Assembly: GCA_015272395.1 (NCBI GenBank)
Contig: JACYLQ010000028.1
Span: 1 to 35,682, forward strand
DNA length: 35,682 nucleotides
Origin: Calothrix sp. C42_A2020_038
GTDB taxonomy: Bacteria > Cyanobacteriota > Cyanobacteriia > Cyanobacteriales > Nostocaceae
Direction: 5' to 3'
Below the pieces are notes generated by a model. That model had not been told where the DNA came from. It saw only the letters and a list, made by a program, of their open reading frames with translations, and did not search any database. This document shows positions 25,251 to 35,357 of the stretch, one piece after another. The position numbers and the translations under genes are program-made. The stretch's first letter is position 1, and every line of letters begins with the position of its first letter.

Positions 25251-25838
25251 TTAACTTGCTCGATGCAAAATTTCGCAGTTACACAATACGATTCGATGTA
25301 TTGGCAGCCGTTGAATTATACCTTGTTCTTCAAATTGTGTAAGAACCCGTGATACCGTAACGCGAGTTGAGCAAAGTATTTCTGCAACATCTTGATTTGT
25401 AAGACGCAAATCAATTAATTGCCCATTCTCTACTGTACGACCAAATCTTTTCGATAGCCAACCTAGTAATTTCAACAACATCGAATCGACGGTTCGGTAA
25501 CTACGGATCACCATCAATTCTTCTGCTTGCTCTACATGAGCAGCAAAAGCTTCAACCATTTTGTTTTGACGGTCTAAAGGCATTGCTATTACTTCTACTG
25601 CACTCAAGCATTCAATTATGTGTGGCTCTATAGCCGATAACGCACCCCCAACAATATCTCCGGCGCCCCAAATTCCTAAAGTCACAATGGTTCCATCATC
25701 TAAATAGGTCATAGTTCGCACAGAACCACTTTGAATTTGCCACACATTACTGTTTTGCGAAGGAATTATTTCACGACGTGAGAAATACTTCTTATTTACT
25801 GAAGTCGGAGAATCACTTATTTGGTAAAGAGGAGACAT
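25251..25838 (-). CDS. CRP/FNR-family transcriptional regulator
   Basis: A 195-residue regulator. The N-terminal cyclic-nucleotide-like beta roll (about 15-95) has VWQIQSGSVRTMTYLDDGT and ILGIWGAGDIVGG-like motifs, but lacks the canonical cAMP-binding Arg-Ser signature. The C-terminal winged helix reads LRLTNQDVAEILCSTRVTVS followed by RVLTQFEEQG. It is not NtcA by sequence. It diverges from the fabG-like gene across about 400 bases and could regulate it. The effector is unknown. Confidence 0.87.
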   Translation of the reverse strand: MSPLYQISDSPTSVNKKYFSRREIIPSQNSNVWQIQSGSVRTMTYLDDGTIVTLGIWGAGDIVGGALSAIEPHIIECLSAVEVIAMPLDRQNKMVEAFAAHVEQAEELMVIRSYRTVDSMLLKLLGWLSKRFGRTVENGQLIDLRLTNQDVAEILCSTRVTVSRVLTQFEEQGIIQRLPIHRIVLCNCEILHRAS

Positions 25839-27008
<1,170 letters not shown>

Positions 27009-27088
27009 AAAGTTAGGAGGCGCGGAGTAGAGACGCTTCGGATGAAGGCTATGCCCACAGGGCTATTTAATCGCTCCTAACTCTGTAC

Positions 27089-27115
27089 AGACGCGATGAA
27101 TCGCGTCTCTTTTTA
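27089..27115 (+). terminator. Hairpin/terminator after fabG
   Basis: AGACGCGAT (27089-27097) and ATCGCGTCT (27100-27108) form a perfect stem with a 2-base loop, followed by CTTTTTAAT. The ACGCGAT palindrome is of a type widely dispersed in Nostocales, so it may be a repeat working as a terminator. A second inverted pair, GTTAGGAG and CTCCTAAC, surrounds the region between 27012 and 27081. Confidence 0.65.
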
Positions 27116-28213
27116 ATCTTTGATCGCGGGCATTGATGCCGCGCGAATCCGCTGCCACACTGTAAAAGCTAACAGTGCAAAAATACTAACTGTGGTAGCA
27201 ATTATTTGTATGACAGTTAATTGTTGAAAGTACATAGCTAGTAAGTTAGAAACTAAAGCTATTGACCATAGAGTTAGGGCTGCATGACGCTGTGATAAGC
27301 CCCACGCTAATAAACGATGGTGAAGGTGATCTTTACCAGGAGTATTCATGGGGTTTTTACCCGCCATTAATCGCCTAATAACTACTTGGGTTGTGTCAAG
27401 TACAGGTAAAAGCAAAAATAACACTGGAGGTACCAATGCGAAAATAGTAGAAGCTTGAAGTTTTCCTAGAATTGCTGTTGCAGCAAGAACATAACCAAAA
27501 AAGTAGGCGCCTGCATCTCCCATAATTATTCGTGATGGGTGGAAATTGTGCCTTAAAAAGCCCAGTGCTGCTCCTCCCAAGGCTGCTAATACTAATGTCG
27601 CAGCCGCGCGATTTGGAAATTGGGCAGATACAGCCAGTAAACTCATAGAAGTAATAAACCCAATTCCCCCAACTAGTCCATCCATACCATCCATTAAATT
27701 GATGGCGTTGGTGATGCCCACAACCCACAGTACGGTTAATAGAATTGACAGCGTTGAGTCAAAAGGAGTCCCAAAAGAAACTTGAATGCTGATACGATTG
27801 GCAACAAGTAACAGTGCTGTTAGTACTTGTACTAGCATTCGTACAGACGAAGGTAAGCCGAATTGGTCGTCAATGAAACCAACTAGTACAAGGATAGAAC
27901 CTCCTAACAAAATTGTCAGAACCTGAATTAAAACATTTTGAACTTCAATCGGTCGTAATAAGCTAGCTAACACCATCGCGGCAATTACACCTGTGTAAAT
28001 TGCTAAACCACCGGCGTTTGGTAGTGGTTCTCGGTTTAGGCGCCGTGCGTTGGGTTGGTCAGCCCAGCCAACTCGCAGAGCAAATTTCCGAACCGTAGGA
28101 ATTAATCGCCACGTCACAATCCAAGCCGATGCAAAAGTAAACACTACTGCCAACCAACCGGAACCGCTGGGTTCGGCAATTCCGAGAGACTTAAGAAATT
28201 CGTTGATATTCAT
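27113..28213 (-). CDS. Undecaprenyl-phosphate GlcNAc-1-phosphate transferase (WecA/TagO family)
   Basis: A 366-residue integral membrane protein with about ten helices, of the MraY/WecA superfamily. Motifs: LPNAGGLAIYTG, the DD of VGFIDDQFGL, NAINLMDGMDGLVGG and IIMGDAGAYFFGY, plus basic HHRLL near the C-terminus. It transfers GlcNAc-1-phosphate (or a similar sugar) to undecaprenyl phosphate, starting surface polysaccharide synthesis. MraY is less likely because the NLMDGMDGL motif and HLHHRL order are WecA-like. It converges with fabG. Confidence 0.88.
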   Translation of the reverse strand: MNINEFLKSLGIAEPSGSGWLAVVFTFASAWIVTWRLIPTVRKFALRVGWADQPNARRLNREPLPNAGGLAIYTGVIAAMVLASLLRPIEVQNVLIQVLTILLGGSILVLVGFIDDQFGLPSSVRMLVQVLTALLLVANRISIQVSFGTPFDSTLSILLTVLWVVGITNAINLMDGMDGLVGGIGFITSMSLLAVSAQFPNRAAATLVLAALGGAALGFLRHNFHPSRIIMGDAGAYFFGYVLAATAILGKLQASTIFALVPPVLFLLLPVLDTTQVVIRRLMAGKNPMNTPGKDHLHHRLLAWGLSQRHAALTLWSIALVSNLLAMYFQQLTVIQIIATTVSIFALLAFTVWQRIRAASMPAIKD

Positions 28214-28307
28214 CTCCCGACTCTATAACTAATGCTAATTTCCGATGCAGACAACTGTATATTAATCATTTTTTTTTAATTTATCTGTATCTGACGGTTT
28301 TCACTCC

Positions 28308-28334
28308 TTAGCACTCTTGACCATTGAGTGCTAA
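28308..28334. promoter_or_regulatory. CIRCE element upstream of groEL
   Basis: TTAGCACTC, nine bases, then GAGTGCTAA: an exact match to the CIRCE consensus bound by the HrcA repressor. It lies 34 bases before the groEL ATG. Confidence 0.97.
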
Positions 28335-28367
28335 ATTGTCTAATGTAAGGATTCTAAGAACTAAAAT

Positions 28368-30032
28368 ATGGCGAAAATTGTAGCATTTGACGATGAATCT
28401 AGACGCGCGCTAGAGCGAGGTATAAACGCTTTAGCTGATGCTGTAAAAATTACATTGGGACCGAGAGGACGCAATGTACTTTTAGAGAAAAAATTCGGAA
28501 CTCCACAGATTGTCAACGATGGTATCACTGTAGCCAAAGAGATTGAGCTAGAGGATCCATTAGAGAATACTGGTGCCCGCTTGATACAGGAAGTAGCCTC
28601 GAAAACTAAGGATGTTGCTGGTGATGGTACCACAACTGCTACTGTCATAGCACAAGCTATGATTAAAGAAGGTTTAAAAAACGTTGCTGCTGGTAGTAAT
28701 CCGATTGCGCTTAAGCGAGGTATCGACAAAACTGTTGATGCTTTGGTAGCTGAAATTGCTAAGGTCGCGAAGCCAGTTGAAGGAAGTGCCATCGCACAAG
28801 TTGCAACTGTCTCAGCCGGTAACGATGAAGAAGTCGGCGCCATGTTGGCTGAAGCAATGGAGAAGGTGACAAAAGACGGTGTAATTACTGTTGAGGAATC
28901 TAAGTCTCTTAGCACCGAACTCGAAGTTGTCGAAGGGATGCAAATTGACCGAGGTTATATTTCTCCTTACTTTATTACTAATAATGACCGGATGACGGTT
29001 GAGTTTGAAAATGCTCGTATCCTGATTACCGATAAGAAAATCAGCAGTATCCAAGATTTAGTACCAGTTCTGGAAAAAGTTGCACGCTTAGGTCAACCTC
29101 TATTGATTATTGCTGAAGATGTCGAGGGTGAAGCATTGGCAACTTTAGTTGTTAACAAAGCCAGAGGTGTGTTAACTGTTGCCGCGATCAAGGCGCCTGG
29201 TTTTGGTGAACGTCGTAAAGCAATGTTAGAAGATATTGCTGTTCTTACCAAAGGACAGTTAATTTCTGAAGAAATTGGCTTGAGTTTAGACGCTACTACA
29301 GTGGAGATGCTCGGTACTGCACGCAAAATCTCCATTGATAAAGAAAACACCACCATCGTTGCAGCTGGTGAAAACAAAGAAGATGTTCAAAAGCGAATCT
29401 CTCAAATTCGTAGACAACTCGAAGAAACCGAGTCTGAATACGATAGAGAAAAGCTACAAGAGCGTATCGCTAAATTAGCTGGCGGTGTTGCTGTGATCAA
29501 AGTCGGCGCTGCCACTGAAACCGAACTTAAAGACCGTAAATTACGAATTGAAGATGCTCTAAATGCTACAAAAGCAGCTGTCGAAGAAGGTATTGTTCCC
29601 GGTGGCGGTACAACCTTGATTCATTTGTCGAAGCAAGTTGATGCGATCAAAAACAGTTTGAGCGGAGAAGAAAAAATCGGCGCTGAAATTGTCGCTCGCA
29701 GCCTTGAAGCACCTCTACGTCAAATCGCTGATAACGCTGGCGCCGAAGGTTCGGTAATTGTCGCGCGTATTCGCGAAGCTGATTTAAAACTCGGCTATAA
29801 CGCAGCAACTGGCGAATTTGAAGATTTGATAGCTGCTGGTATTATCGACCCAGCAAAAGTTGTACGTTCCGCACTGCAAAATGCCTCCTCAATTGCGGGT
29901 ATGGTTTTGACGACAGAAGCAATTGTCGTTGAAAAACCTGAGAAAAAATCTGCTGCTCCCGATATGGGTGGCATGGGTGGCATGGGCGGTATGGGCGGTA
30001 TGGGCGGTATGGGCGGTATGGGAATGATGTAA
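28368..30032 (+). CDS. groEL: 60-kDa chaperonin GroEL (Cpn60/GroEL2 type)
   Basis: A 554-residue group I chaperonin. ATP-binding [19 protein letters not shown] and DGTTTATV, a full apical domain, and [19 protein letters not shown]. The C-terminus ends in a long GGM repeat (from about residue 532). It folds proteins in a GroES-capped double ring. No groES gene precedes it: the upstream gene diverges, so this is the solitary paralogue that cyanobacteria keep besides groESL. Regulated by HrcA through the CIRCE element. Confidence 0.96.
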   Translation: MAKIVAFDDESRRALERGINALADAVKITLGPRGRNVLLEKKFGTPQIVNDGITVAKEIELEDPLENTGARLIQEVASKTKDVAGDGTTTATVIAQAMIKEGLKNVAAGSNPIALKRGIDKTVDALVAEIAKVAKPVEGSAIAQVATVSAGNDEEVGAMLAEAMEKVTKDGVITVEESKSLSTELEVVEGMQIDRGYISPYFITNNDRMTVEFENARILITDKKISSIQDLVPVLEKVARLGQPLLIIAEDVEGEALATLVVNKARGVLTVAAIKAPGFGERRKAMLEDIAVLTKGQLISEEIGLSLDATTVEMLGTARKISIDKENTTIVAAGENKEDVQKRISQIRRQLEETESEYDREKLQERIAKLAGGVAVIKVGAATETELKDRKLRIEDALNATKAAVEEGIVPGGGTTLIHLSKQVDAIKNSLSGEEKIGAEIVARSLEAPLRQIADNAGAEGSVIVARIREADLKLGYNAATGEFEDLIAAGIIDPAKVVRSALQNASSIAGMVLTTEAIVVEKPEKKSAAPDMGGMGGMGGMGGMGGMGGMGMM

Positions 30033-30077
30033 TTCCACTATCGAGCGTCCGTTACGCCTAAGCAATATAAAATATTC

Positions 30078-30114
30078 AAAGCAGTTTGTCTGAATTCAAG
30101 GCAAGCTGCTTTTT
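30078..30114 (+). terminator. Rho-independent terminator after groEL
   Basis: AAAGCAGTTTG (30078-30088) pairs with CAAGCTGCTTT (30102-30112) except for one G-T pair, followed by a short T-run. Confidence 0.7.
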
Positions 30115-30148
30115 GCTTGTATTTGAACCGCTCATACAGATTTATTTT

Positions 30149-31324
30149 ATGAACATAAAGTTAAGTAATCGTTTGTTAAAAAATTTCAGGAGCCAGCAAA
30201 ACCAAGAAGAAGAGGATGATATACAGGATTTTTACCACCATCCAGGAGAAATTCCGGGAAAAATATATATACAAGAAGATGCTGTTAAAACTCAAATCAG
30301 CTTGATTGATTATAATCAGGTATCTTTAATTATTAAGAAAGATTTAACACCACAAGAGTGTGGAGAGTTTTTAGATACCGAATCTGTATCTTGGGTTGAT
30401 GTTCAAGGATTAGGCAGTCTGGAAGTTATGGAAGAATTAGGTCGTGTTTTTGAACTCAATAGCCTAGTTCTAGAAGATGTGGTCAACATGGCAGAACGCC
30501 CTAAATTTGAAGACTACGAAGACCAACTTGTAATTATCGCCCGGATGGTCATGCCAAAAACCAAGGGTTCTGGGTTTCACAGCGAGCAAATCAGTTTAAT
30601 TTTGGGTAAATACTATTTATTAACAATTCAAGAAGAACCTACACGTGACTGTTTTGAACCAGTTAGAAATCGGATTAAATGTAATCGAGGCGTAATTCGC
30701 AAACACGGCGCTGATTATCTTGCTTATGCGATTTTAGATGCTATTATTGATGGTTTTTTCCCAATTTTAGAAACATATGGCGAATTTATTGAAAATTTGG
30801 AGCAAGAAGCAATAGTTAATCCAAATCCCAATACTTTGCAGAAAATCTATAAGATTCGTCGCCAACTTCTCAAATTAAGACGTGCTATATGGCCTCAGCG
30901 CGATATGATTAATAGTTTGATTCGGGATAGCGGTGATTTAATTAGCGATGAAGTGCGGCTGTATTTACGTGATTGTTATGACCACTCAGTACAAGTTATA
31001 GATATGGTTGAAACTTATCGTGAATTGGCAACCGGGTTGATGGATGTATATTTATCTGCAGTTAATAATAAAATGAACGAGATCATGAAGTTCTTGACTG
31101 TGATTTCTTCGATATTTATTCCTTTAACTTTTATTGCAGGTATTTACGGCATGAACTTTAATTTTGAAAAGTCACCCTGGAATATGCCTGAACTCAGTTG
31201 GTATTGGGGTTATCCTTTCTGTCTCGGTTCAATGGCTGCTATTGCATTGAGCTTACTTTATACTTTTTGGCGCCGAGGATGGCTTGACCAAGGTCCTACT
31301 ATTAAAAATAATCACAACCCTTGA
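30149..31324 (+). CDS. corA: CorA-family magnesium/cobalt transporter
   Basis: A 391-residue CorA channel. It has a long cytoplasmic N-terminal domain and two C-terminal helices with the signature YGMNF (GMN at 334-336) at the end of the first. The conserved ISSIFIPLTFIAGIYGMNF and the tail with basic residues are typical. It imports Mg2+ (or Co2+) as a pentamer. The ATG at 30149 is preferred to a TTG start at 30086 which overlaps the groEL terminator. No M-box-like leader is seen in the short upstream gap. Confidence 0.92.
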   Translation: MNIKLSNRLLKNFRSQQNQEEEDDIQDFYHHPGEIPGKIYIQEDAVKTQISLIDYNQVSLIIKKDLTPQECGEFLDTESVSWVDVQGLGSLEVMEELGRVFELNSLVLEDVVNMAERPKFEDYEDQLVIIARMVMPKTKGSGFHSEQISLILGKYYLLTIQEEPTRDCFEPVRNRIKCNRGVIRKHGADYLAYAILDAIIDGFFPILETYGEFIENLEQEAIVNPNPNTLQKIYKIRRQLLKLRRAIWPQRDMINSLIRDSGDLISDEVRLYLRDCYDHSVQVIDMVETYRELATGLMDVYLSAVNNKMNEIMKFLTVISSIFIPLTFIAGIYGMNFNFEKSPWNMPELSWYWGYPFCLGSMAAIALSLLYTFWRRGWLDQGPTIKNNHNP

Positions 31325-31401
31325 CAATTCACTCAAAATATAAGTAAGTAATTCTTGCGCGTTATCTGTTAATTACTTGGTGGGAGTTTAGATTAAACCT
31401 T

Positions 31402-32106
31402 ATGCAGGACAATAATTTAATAGTACTAACATTCTATATCATCGGGATAGCCTATACTATCAATCGCATGATTGAATCGATTGACGACCAAATAAATTTT
31501 ACTTATCAAAAAGCAGTCGTAGATCAGCAACTCAAAGAGCAAGAAATATTTGATGATGTTGGAATTGATTTTAAACTGAAGCCGACCTATGGAATCGATG
31601 AATTAAAAGAATTATTAATGTTTGTTGAAAACAAATCTAAGAATCTTGCTGTTTACGTTGATTGGGACAGTAGCTCTATAGTTATTCAGTATAATAAACA
31701 GTCGATGCGAGTTATTCGTAAATCTCCTGACATTACGCGCGACTTAGCGGTAGCGCAAATTCCAGGTTTGGTGGCGCCAGAAAAAACTCTCACTACAACA
31801 ATCACTTCTGAAAATACGTTTGAGCGTAATCTAGAGAAAGGTATTTACAATAATACAAAACCAATCGTTGATATTGTTAATAACTTGCAAAAAAGCCCAG
31901 TTAAAGCCAACCGGGTTTTATTTAAAAAGTTCATGAATGAAGAAATCACATTAGAATTTTCCCTACAACTGGTGCTTCGTATTTCGGAAGTACGTGCTGG
32001 TTTGGCTCCTGGTGTCAACAAACCACCTACGTGTATAGTTAATTGCCCCTTTACTATCCGCAAACTGCGTTGGACTTATGCGCTTCCCTGGAACAAAAAA
32101 AGATAG
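31402..32106 (+). CDS. Conserved membrane-anchored protein of unknown function
   Basis: A 234-residue protein with an N-terminal hydrophobic segment (LIVLTFYIIGIAY, residues 5-17) acting as an anchor or uncleaved signal. A soluble domain follows, with AVYVDWDSSSIVIQYNKQSM and a C-terminal IRKLRWTYALPW. I recognise no family. It lies between corA and rnpB, all plus strand, 77 bases after corA. Intact, with a plausible start. Confidence 0.65.
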   Translation: MQDNNLIVLTFYIIGIAYTINRMIESIDDQINFTYQKAVVDQQLKEQEIFDDVGIDFKLKPTYGIDELKELLMFVENKSKNLAVYVDWDSSSIVIQYNKQSMRVIRKSPDITRDLAVAQIPGLVAPEKTLTTTITSENTFERNLEKGIYNNTKPIVDIVNNLQKSPVKANRVLFKKFMNEEITLEFSLQLVLRISEVRAGLAPGVNKPPTCIVNCPFTIRKLRWTYALPWNKKR

Positions 32107-32160
32107 GCTAAAACTATTAATTTCGTAAGTCAATCCAATCTGGGACTACACTATATATTG

Positions 32161-32602
32161 AGAGAGTAGGCGAGGCGGTTGCAAATTCTTTTCCAAGAAT
32201 TTGAGGAAAGTCCGGGCTTCCCAAAGACCAAACTTGCTGGGTAACTCCCAGTGCGCGCGAGCGTGAGGATAGTGCCACAGAAAGATACCGCCAAGTGATT
32301 TTGGATTGAGGATTCTAGATTTTGGGTTAAATCCAAAATCGCAAATCTAAAAATCTGAAACTTTGGTAAGGGTGCAAAGGTGCGGTAAGAGCGCACCAGC
32401 AGCATCGAGAGGTGCTGGCTCGGTAAACCCCGGTTGGAAGCAAGGCAGTGGAATTACGGTTGGTCTTTTACCAATTCCGACTATGAGCCGCTTGAGGCAT
32501 CTGGTAACAGGTGTCCCAGATAGATAACTGCCGTCTAAGATAGAGATGCTATTGTAGTCTCTCTATTGGAGATAACAGAACCCGGCTTATGTCCGACTCT
32601 CT
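32161..32602 (+). ncRNA. rnpB: RNase P RNA
   Basis: The catalytic RNA that matures tRNA 5' ends. Universal elements are present in order: GAGGAAAGTCCGGGC near 32202, CCACAGAAA near 32275, GGTAAACCCC near 32421, GGCAGTGGAATTACGG near 32444 and ACAGAACCCGGCTTATG near 32575. The ends AGAGAGT (32161) and ACTCTCT (to about 32601) pair to form helix P1. Between the conserved halves lies a variable hairpin made of GATTTT-type heptamers (32297-32360), as known in heterocystous cyanobacteria. End coordinates are approximate within a few bases. Confidence 0.96.
32297..32360 (+). repeat. STRR-like heptamers forming a hairpin inside rnpB
   Basis: GATTTTGGATT (32297-32307) is the exact reverse complement of AATCCAAAATC (32330-32340). 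Further AGATTTT and AAATCT units surround it. It occupies the variable arm of the RNA. Confidence 0.8.
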
Positions 32603-32645
32603 CATCATAATATGGATGATTTTAGCTATTATTAATATTTTAAAT

Positions 32646-32661
32646 AGATTTTGGATTTTGG
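32646..32661 (+). repeat. Heptamer repeats overlapping the rnc start region
   Basis: AGATTTT (32646-32652) and GGATTTT (32653-32659) are followed by GGATGTC, in which the third unit supplies the rnc ATG at 32662. Confidence 0.7.
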
Positions 32662-33381
32662 ATGTCCTTAGCTTACCCACGCCGCCAACGACAACTGGAA
32701 AATTTAGTCAAAAAATTAGGTATATCAACAGATGCACCGATAAAATGGGAATTGCTTGATGTGGCTTTGACTCACCCAACAGTTTCAGAGTCAGCCAACT
32801 ACGAGCAATTAGAATTTGTTGGTGATGCTGTGGTACGTTTAGCAGCAGCTGTAGTGTTATGGGAACATTATCCCGATTGTCGTGTGGGTGATTTTGCTGC
32901 TATTCGTTCGGTACTTGTCAGCGACCGTATTCTTGCTCAACTTGCACATTCTTATGGTTTAGAGTTGTATTTACTTGTTGCAGGCAGCGCCATAACTGAC
33001 AAAGTTGGTCAAGAATCACGTTTAGCAGATGCATTTGAAGCTGTTCTCGGCGCCTTATATTTAAGTACTAACAATCTTGACTTAATTCGACCTTGGCTTG
33101 ACCCTCACTTTCAAGAACTTACCGCTCAAATTCGCAAAGACCCCGCGCGTCTAAATTACAAAGCTGCTCTTCAGGAATGGACACAAGCACAATTTAAAGT
33201 CTTACCTGAATATCGAGTTATTGAAATTACTAACGCACAGCACAATGAAGACCGTTTTAGTGCAGAAGTTTGGTTACACGACCAAAAACTTGGTCAGGGT
33301 AAAGGACGTTCGATCAAAGCTGCCGAACAAGCTGCTGCTAAAGTAGCTTTTTTCGCGTTGGACTCTCAGCAACATTCCTAA
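32662..33381 (+). CDS. rnc: Ribonuclease III
   Basis: A 239-residue RNase III: catalytic domain with NYEQLEFVGDAVVRL (Glu51 and Asp55), the second acidic pair in LADAFEAVLGALY (Asp123, Glu126), and a C-terminal double-stranded RNA-binding domain (about 160-235) ending GRSIKAAEQAAAKVAF. It cleaves double-stranded RNA in rRNA processing. No clear Shine-Dalgarno: the start codon is embedded in AT-rich heptamer repeats. It follows rnpB by about 60 bases. Cyanobacteria often have more than one RNase III-like gene. Confidence 0.92.
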   Translation: MSLAYPRRQRQLENLVKKLGISTDAPIKWELLDVALTHPTVSESANYEQLEFVGDAVVRLAAAVVLWEHYPDCRVGDFAAIRSVLVSDRILAQLAHSYGLELYLLVAGSAITDKVGQESRLADAFEAVLGALYLSTNNLDLIRPWLDPHFQELTAQIRKDPARLNYKAALQEWTQAQFKVLPEYRVIEITNAQHNEDRFSAEVWLHDQKLGQGKGRSIKAAEQAAAKVAFFALDSQQHS

Positions 33382-33483
33382 TCAAACGGTATTGATTCAA
33401 AATACAAGCGAATTCATGTATTTATGGATACAATGTAAACACGCTAATTTTTGACTACAAATATATAAATTATATAAATTATT

Positions 33484-34491
33484 ATGATTAATACTGCTGT
33501 AATTGGGGTTGGACGTTGGGGGGTTCACTGGTTAAGAATTTTGCTAGAACATCCTCAAGCGAAGTTGAAAGCTGTTGTAGACCCCAATTATGAACGTTTA
33601 GAAGCGATTAAGAGGCAGTATAATTTGGGCAACGACGTGGTTTTAACTAGTGATGCTCAAGCTTTGCAGTATATCAATGAATTGGAAGCAGTAATCGTTG
33701 CAACTCCAGCAATAACTCATTATTCCCTAATTTCTGATGCTTTAAAATGGCGCCTGCATGTACTTGCTGAAAAACCGTTGACACTCGACCCTTGGGAATG
33801 TCGCGAACTGTGTGATCTCGCAGAAAAACAACACCGCATTTTGATGGTTGACCACACTTATTTATTTCATCCTGCTATTATACGTGGGAAAAATGTTGTC
33901 GAGTCAGGAAAAATAGGTGATCTACGCTATGGTTATGCAACTCGTACTCATTTAGGACCTGTTCGTCAAGATGTTGATGCGCTTTGGGACTTAGCAATTC
34001 ATGACATCGCTATTTTTAATACTTGGGTACAAGAAGTTCCAGTCAAAGTACAGGCAACTGGCACAGCTTGGCTACAACAAAATTCTGGTTTAGCTGACTT
34101 GGTTTGGGTAACACTTACTTATCAAAGTGGATTTGTCGCCTATATTCATTTATGCTGGTTGAACAACGACAAGCAACGGCGCCTTGCTATTGTGGGTAGT
34201 AAAGGTAGTTTGATTTTTGATGAGATGTCACAGACTCCGTTGACATTTATACGTGGAGAGTTTGAAGTAAAAGGAAATCTATATATTCCTGTTAATCAAA
34301 GTCAACAGGTGATAGAAATTGAAAAAGCAGAACCATTAAAACAAGTTTGTAATCGTTTCCTCGAATCTATTCAAACCAATACTCGTCCAACTTCCGATGG
34401 TTCGATGGGCGCCGAACTAGTCCAAATATTGACAAATTTAACTAAATCACTCCATTCAGGGGGTTTACCAGTTAATTGTGATGAAATTTAG
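33484..34491 (+). CDS. Gfo/Idh/MocA-family oxidoreductase
   Basis: A 335-residue NAD(P)-dependent dehydrogenase. N-terminal Rossmann motif AVIGVGRWGVHWLRIL (4-19), conserved EKPL (cofactor and substrate Lys, in LAEKPLTLDP near residue 97), DHTYLFHPAI, and DLAIHDIAIFNTW with the usual D-x-x-x-H catalytic pattern. The family oxidises sugars or sugar nucleotides. The substrate cannot be read from sequence. No surface polysaccharide genes adjoin. Confidence 0.87.
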   Translation: MINTAVIGVGRWGVHWLRILLEHPQAKLKAVVDPNYERLEAIKRQYNLGNDVVLTSDAQALQYINELEAVIVATPAITHYSLISDALKWRLHVLAEKPLTLDPWECRELCDLAEKQHRILMVDHTYLFHPAIIRGKNVVESGKIGDLRYGYATRTHLGPVRQDVDALWDLAIHDIAIFNTWVQEVPVKVQATGTAWLQQNSGLADLVWVTLTYQSGFVAYIHLCWLNNDKQRRLAIVGSKGSLIFDEMSQTPLTFIRGEFEVKGNLYIPVNQSQQVIEIEKAEPLKQVCNRFLESIQTNTRPTSDGSMGAELVQILTNLTKSLHSGGLPVNCDEI

Positions 34492-34572
34492 GACAAATAA
34501 TATCATGTCATACCGTTTCTTGATGAAGATGCACTGTATTTCCGACCGTAGAGATGTGACATGTCACGTCTT
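34492..34572. other. Intergenic segment with near-perfect palindrome
   Basis: GATGTGACATGTCACGTC (34553-34570) is an 18-bp palindrome with one mismatch and a perfect 12-bp GTGACATGTCAC core. It could be a regulator site; no partner is evident. Confidence 0.55.
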
Positions 34573-34700
34573 CTAAGAAACTTTCCCTATGGCGGGCTGT
34601 TCAAGCAATTCAAAACCTAGTTGTTTTGCTTTTTTCTTGAGATTTTGAACAGCCCGTTCTTTAACTGGATGGTTGTTCAAATATTGAAGGCTGACAGGCA
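34573..34700 (-). pseudogene. Possible transposase C-terminal remnant
   Basis: On the minus strand an open frame reads SLQYLNNHPVKERAVQNLKK, continues KAKQLGFELLEQPAIGKVS, and ends with TAG at 34573-34575. The basic RAVxxLKKKAKxLGFELLE ending resembles transposase C-termini, but I cannot name the family. It is blocked by an upstream stop near 34703. Within it CGGGCTGTTCAA (34593-34604) and TTGAACAGCCCG (34645-34656) are a perfect 12-bp inverted repeat. Confidence 0.35.
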
Positions 34701-34734
34701 GGCTTCAAGAACCGCCCTCACCGAAAACTCAGAA

Positions 34735-34818
34735 GCATAACGGTGAAGGTGAGCGGCGCAGATTGACTCAAATTTACGACCAAAACTCTATGCTGTCCGC
34801 TCCACCGCAGTGTTGGGC
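34735..34818 (-). other. attC-like recombination site downstream of GNAT gene
   Basis: On the minus strand the 84-bp element runs: R'' GCCCAAC (matches RYYYAAC), 5-base spacer, L'' GGTGGAGCGG, a loop region, L' CCGCTCACC, 6-base spacer, R' GTTATGC (GTTRRRY with one mismatch). L'' and L' pair except for one unpaired base in L'', which mimics the extrahelical base of attC. Spacers of 5 and 6 bases are canonical. It starts 41 bases after the GNAT stop, in the gene's orientation, as in an integron cassette. No integrase gene is in the window. The identification rests on structure only. Confidence 0.55.
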
Positions 34819-34859
34819 TGCTGGCTTTCGCCATTTGACTTCTATCGGCTACGAGACTA

Positions 34860-35357
34860 CTATCGTTCGTCGGCTTCATAAGTCTTCTCGAAATAGTGGA
34901 CTTCAAGAGCATCTTCTCGTGGTCCCAAGTCGATCCAACCTTGCTTAAGATAAAATCTCATCGCAGCTAGATTCATAGGGCTGACACTCAAACGAGCTGA
35001 TTGGCAACCAAGTTGTTTGAACCAATTGGCAGCATATTGATCTAATTGCTGACCCAAACCCTGACCTCGAAATTTTGGAATCAGGTAAAACAGATTGATA
35101 TAGCCTACCCTGGGATTGTGTTTCCAACGCCTCATCTCCATTTGTCCAATGATTTGCTCTCCTTTCCAAATATGTACGCAACTGTTTGGAATTTCTGCTA
35201 TTCGTTGCTTCAACCACAGCAAGTATCTCTCTGCTCCGTTTCCATCCTCCTCATGGAAACGATCGGCTGAACCAAAGCTGCAAACAAAAGAATCTGCTCT
35301 GAACTGAACACACAAATCTTGATGCTGCTCTAAATTGATAGGATTGAACTCAAGCAT
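34860..35357 (-). CDS. GNAT-family N-acetyltransferase, possible gene cassette
   Basis: A 165-residue GNAT protein. Acetyl-CoA-binding motif in YLIPKFRGQGLGQQLDQYA, preceded by strand NLFYLIP and followed by LSVSPMNLAAMRFYLKQGW and the ending ALEVHYFEKTY. The ATG at 35357 is preferred to a TTG four codons upstream. Acceptor unknown. The attC-like element immediately 3' suggests it arrived as an integron-type cassette, where acetyltransferases are common cargo. No second site is visible upstream within the window. Confidence 0.88.
   Translation of the reverse strand: MLEFNPINLEQHQDLCVQFRADSFVCSFGSADRFHEEDGNGAERYLLWLKQRIAEIPNSCVHIWKGEQIIGQMEMRRWKHNPRVGYINLFYLIPKFRGQGLGQQLDQYAANWFKQLGCQSARLSVSPMNLAAMRFYLKQGWIDLGPREDALEVHYFEKTYEADER

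Noticed and set aside
30086-30148. TTG-start extension of CorA
   Set aside because: It overlaps the groEL terminator, and the ATG at 30149 gives a normal CorA N-terminus.
34718-34948. Short open frames on both strands over the attC-like element
   Set aside because: They overlap the inverted-repeat structure and the GNAT 3' end and show no protein-like features.
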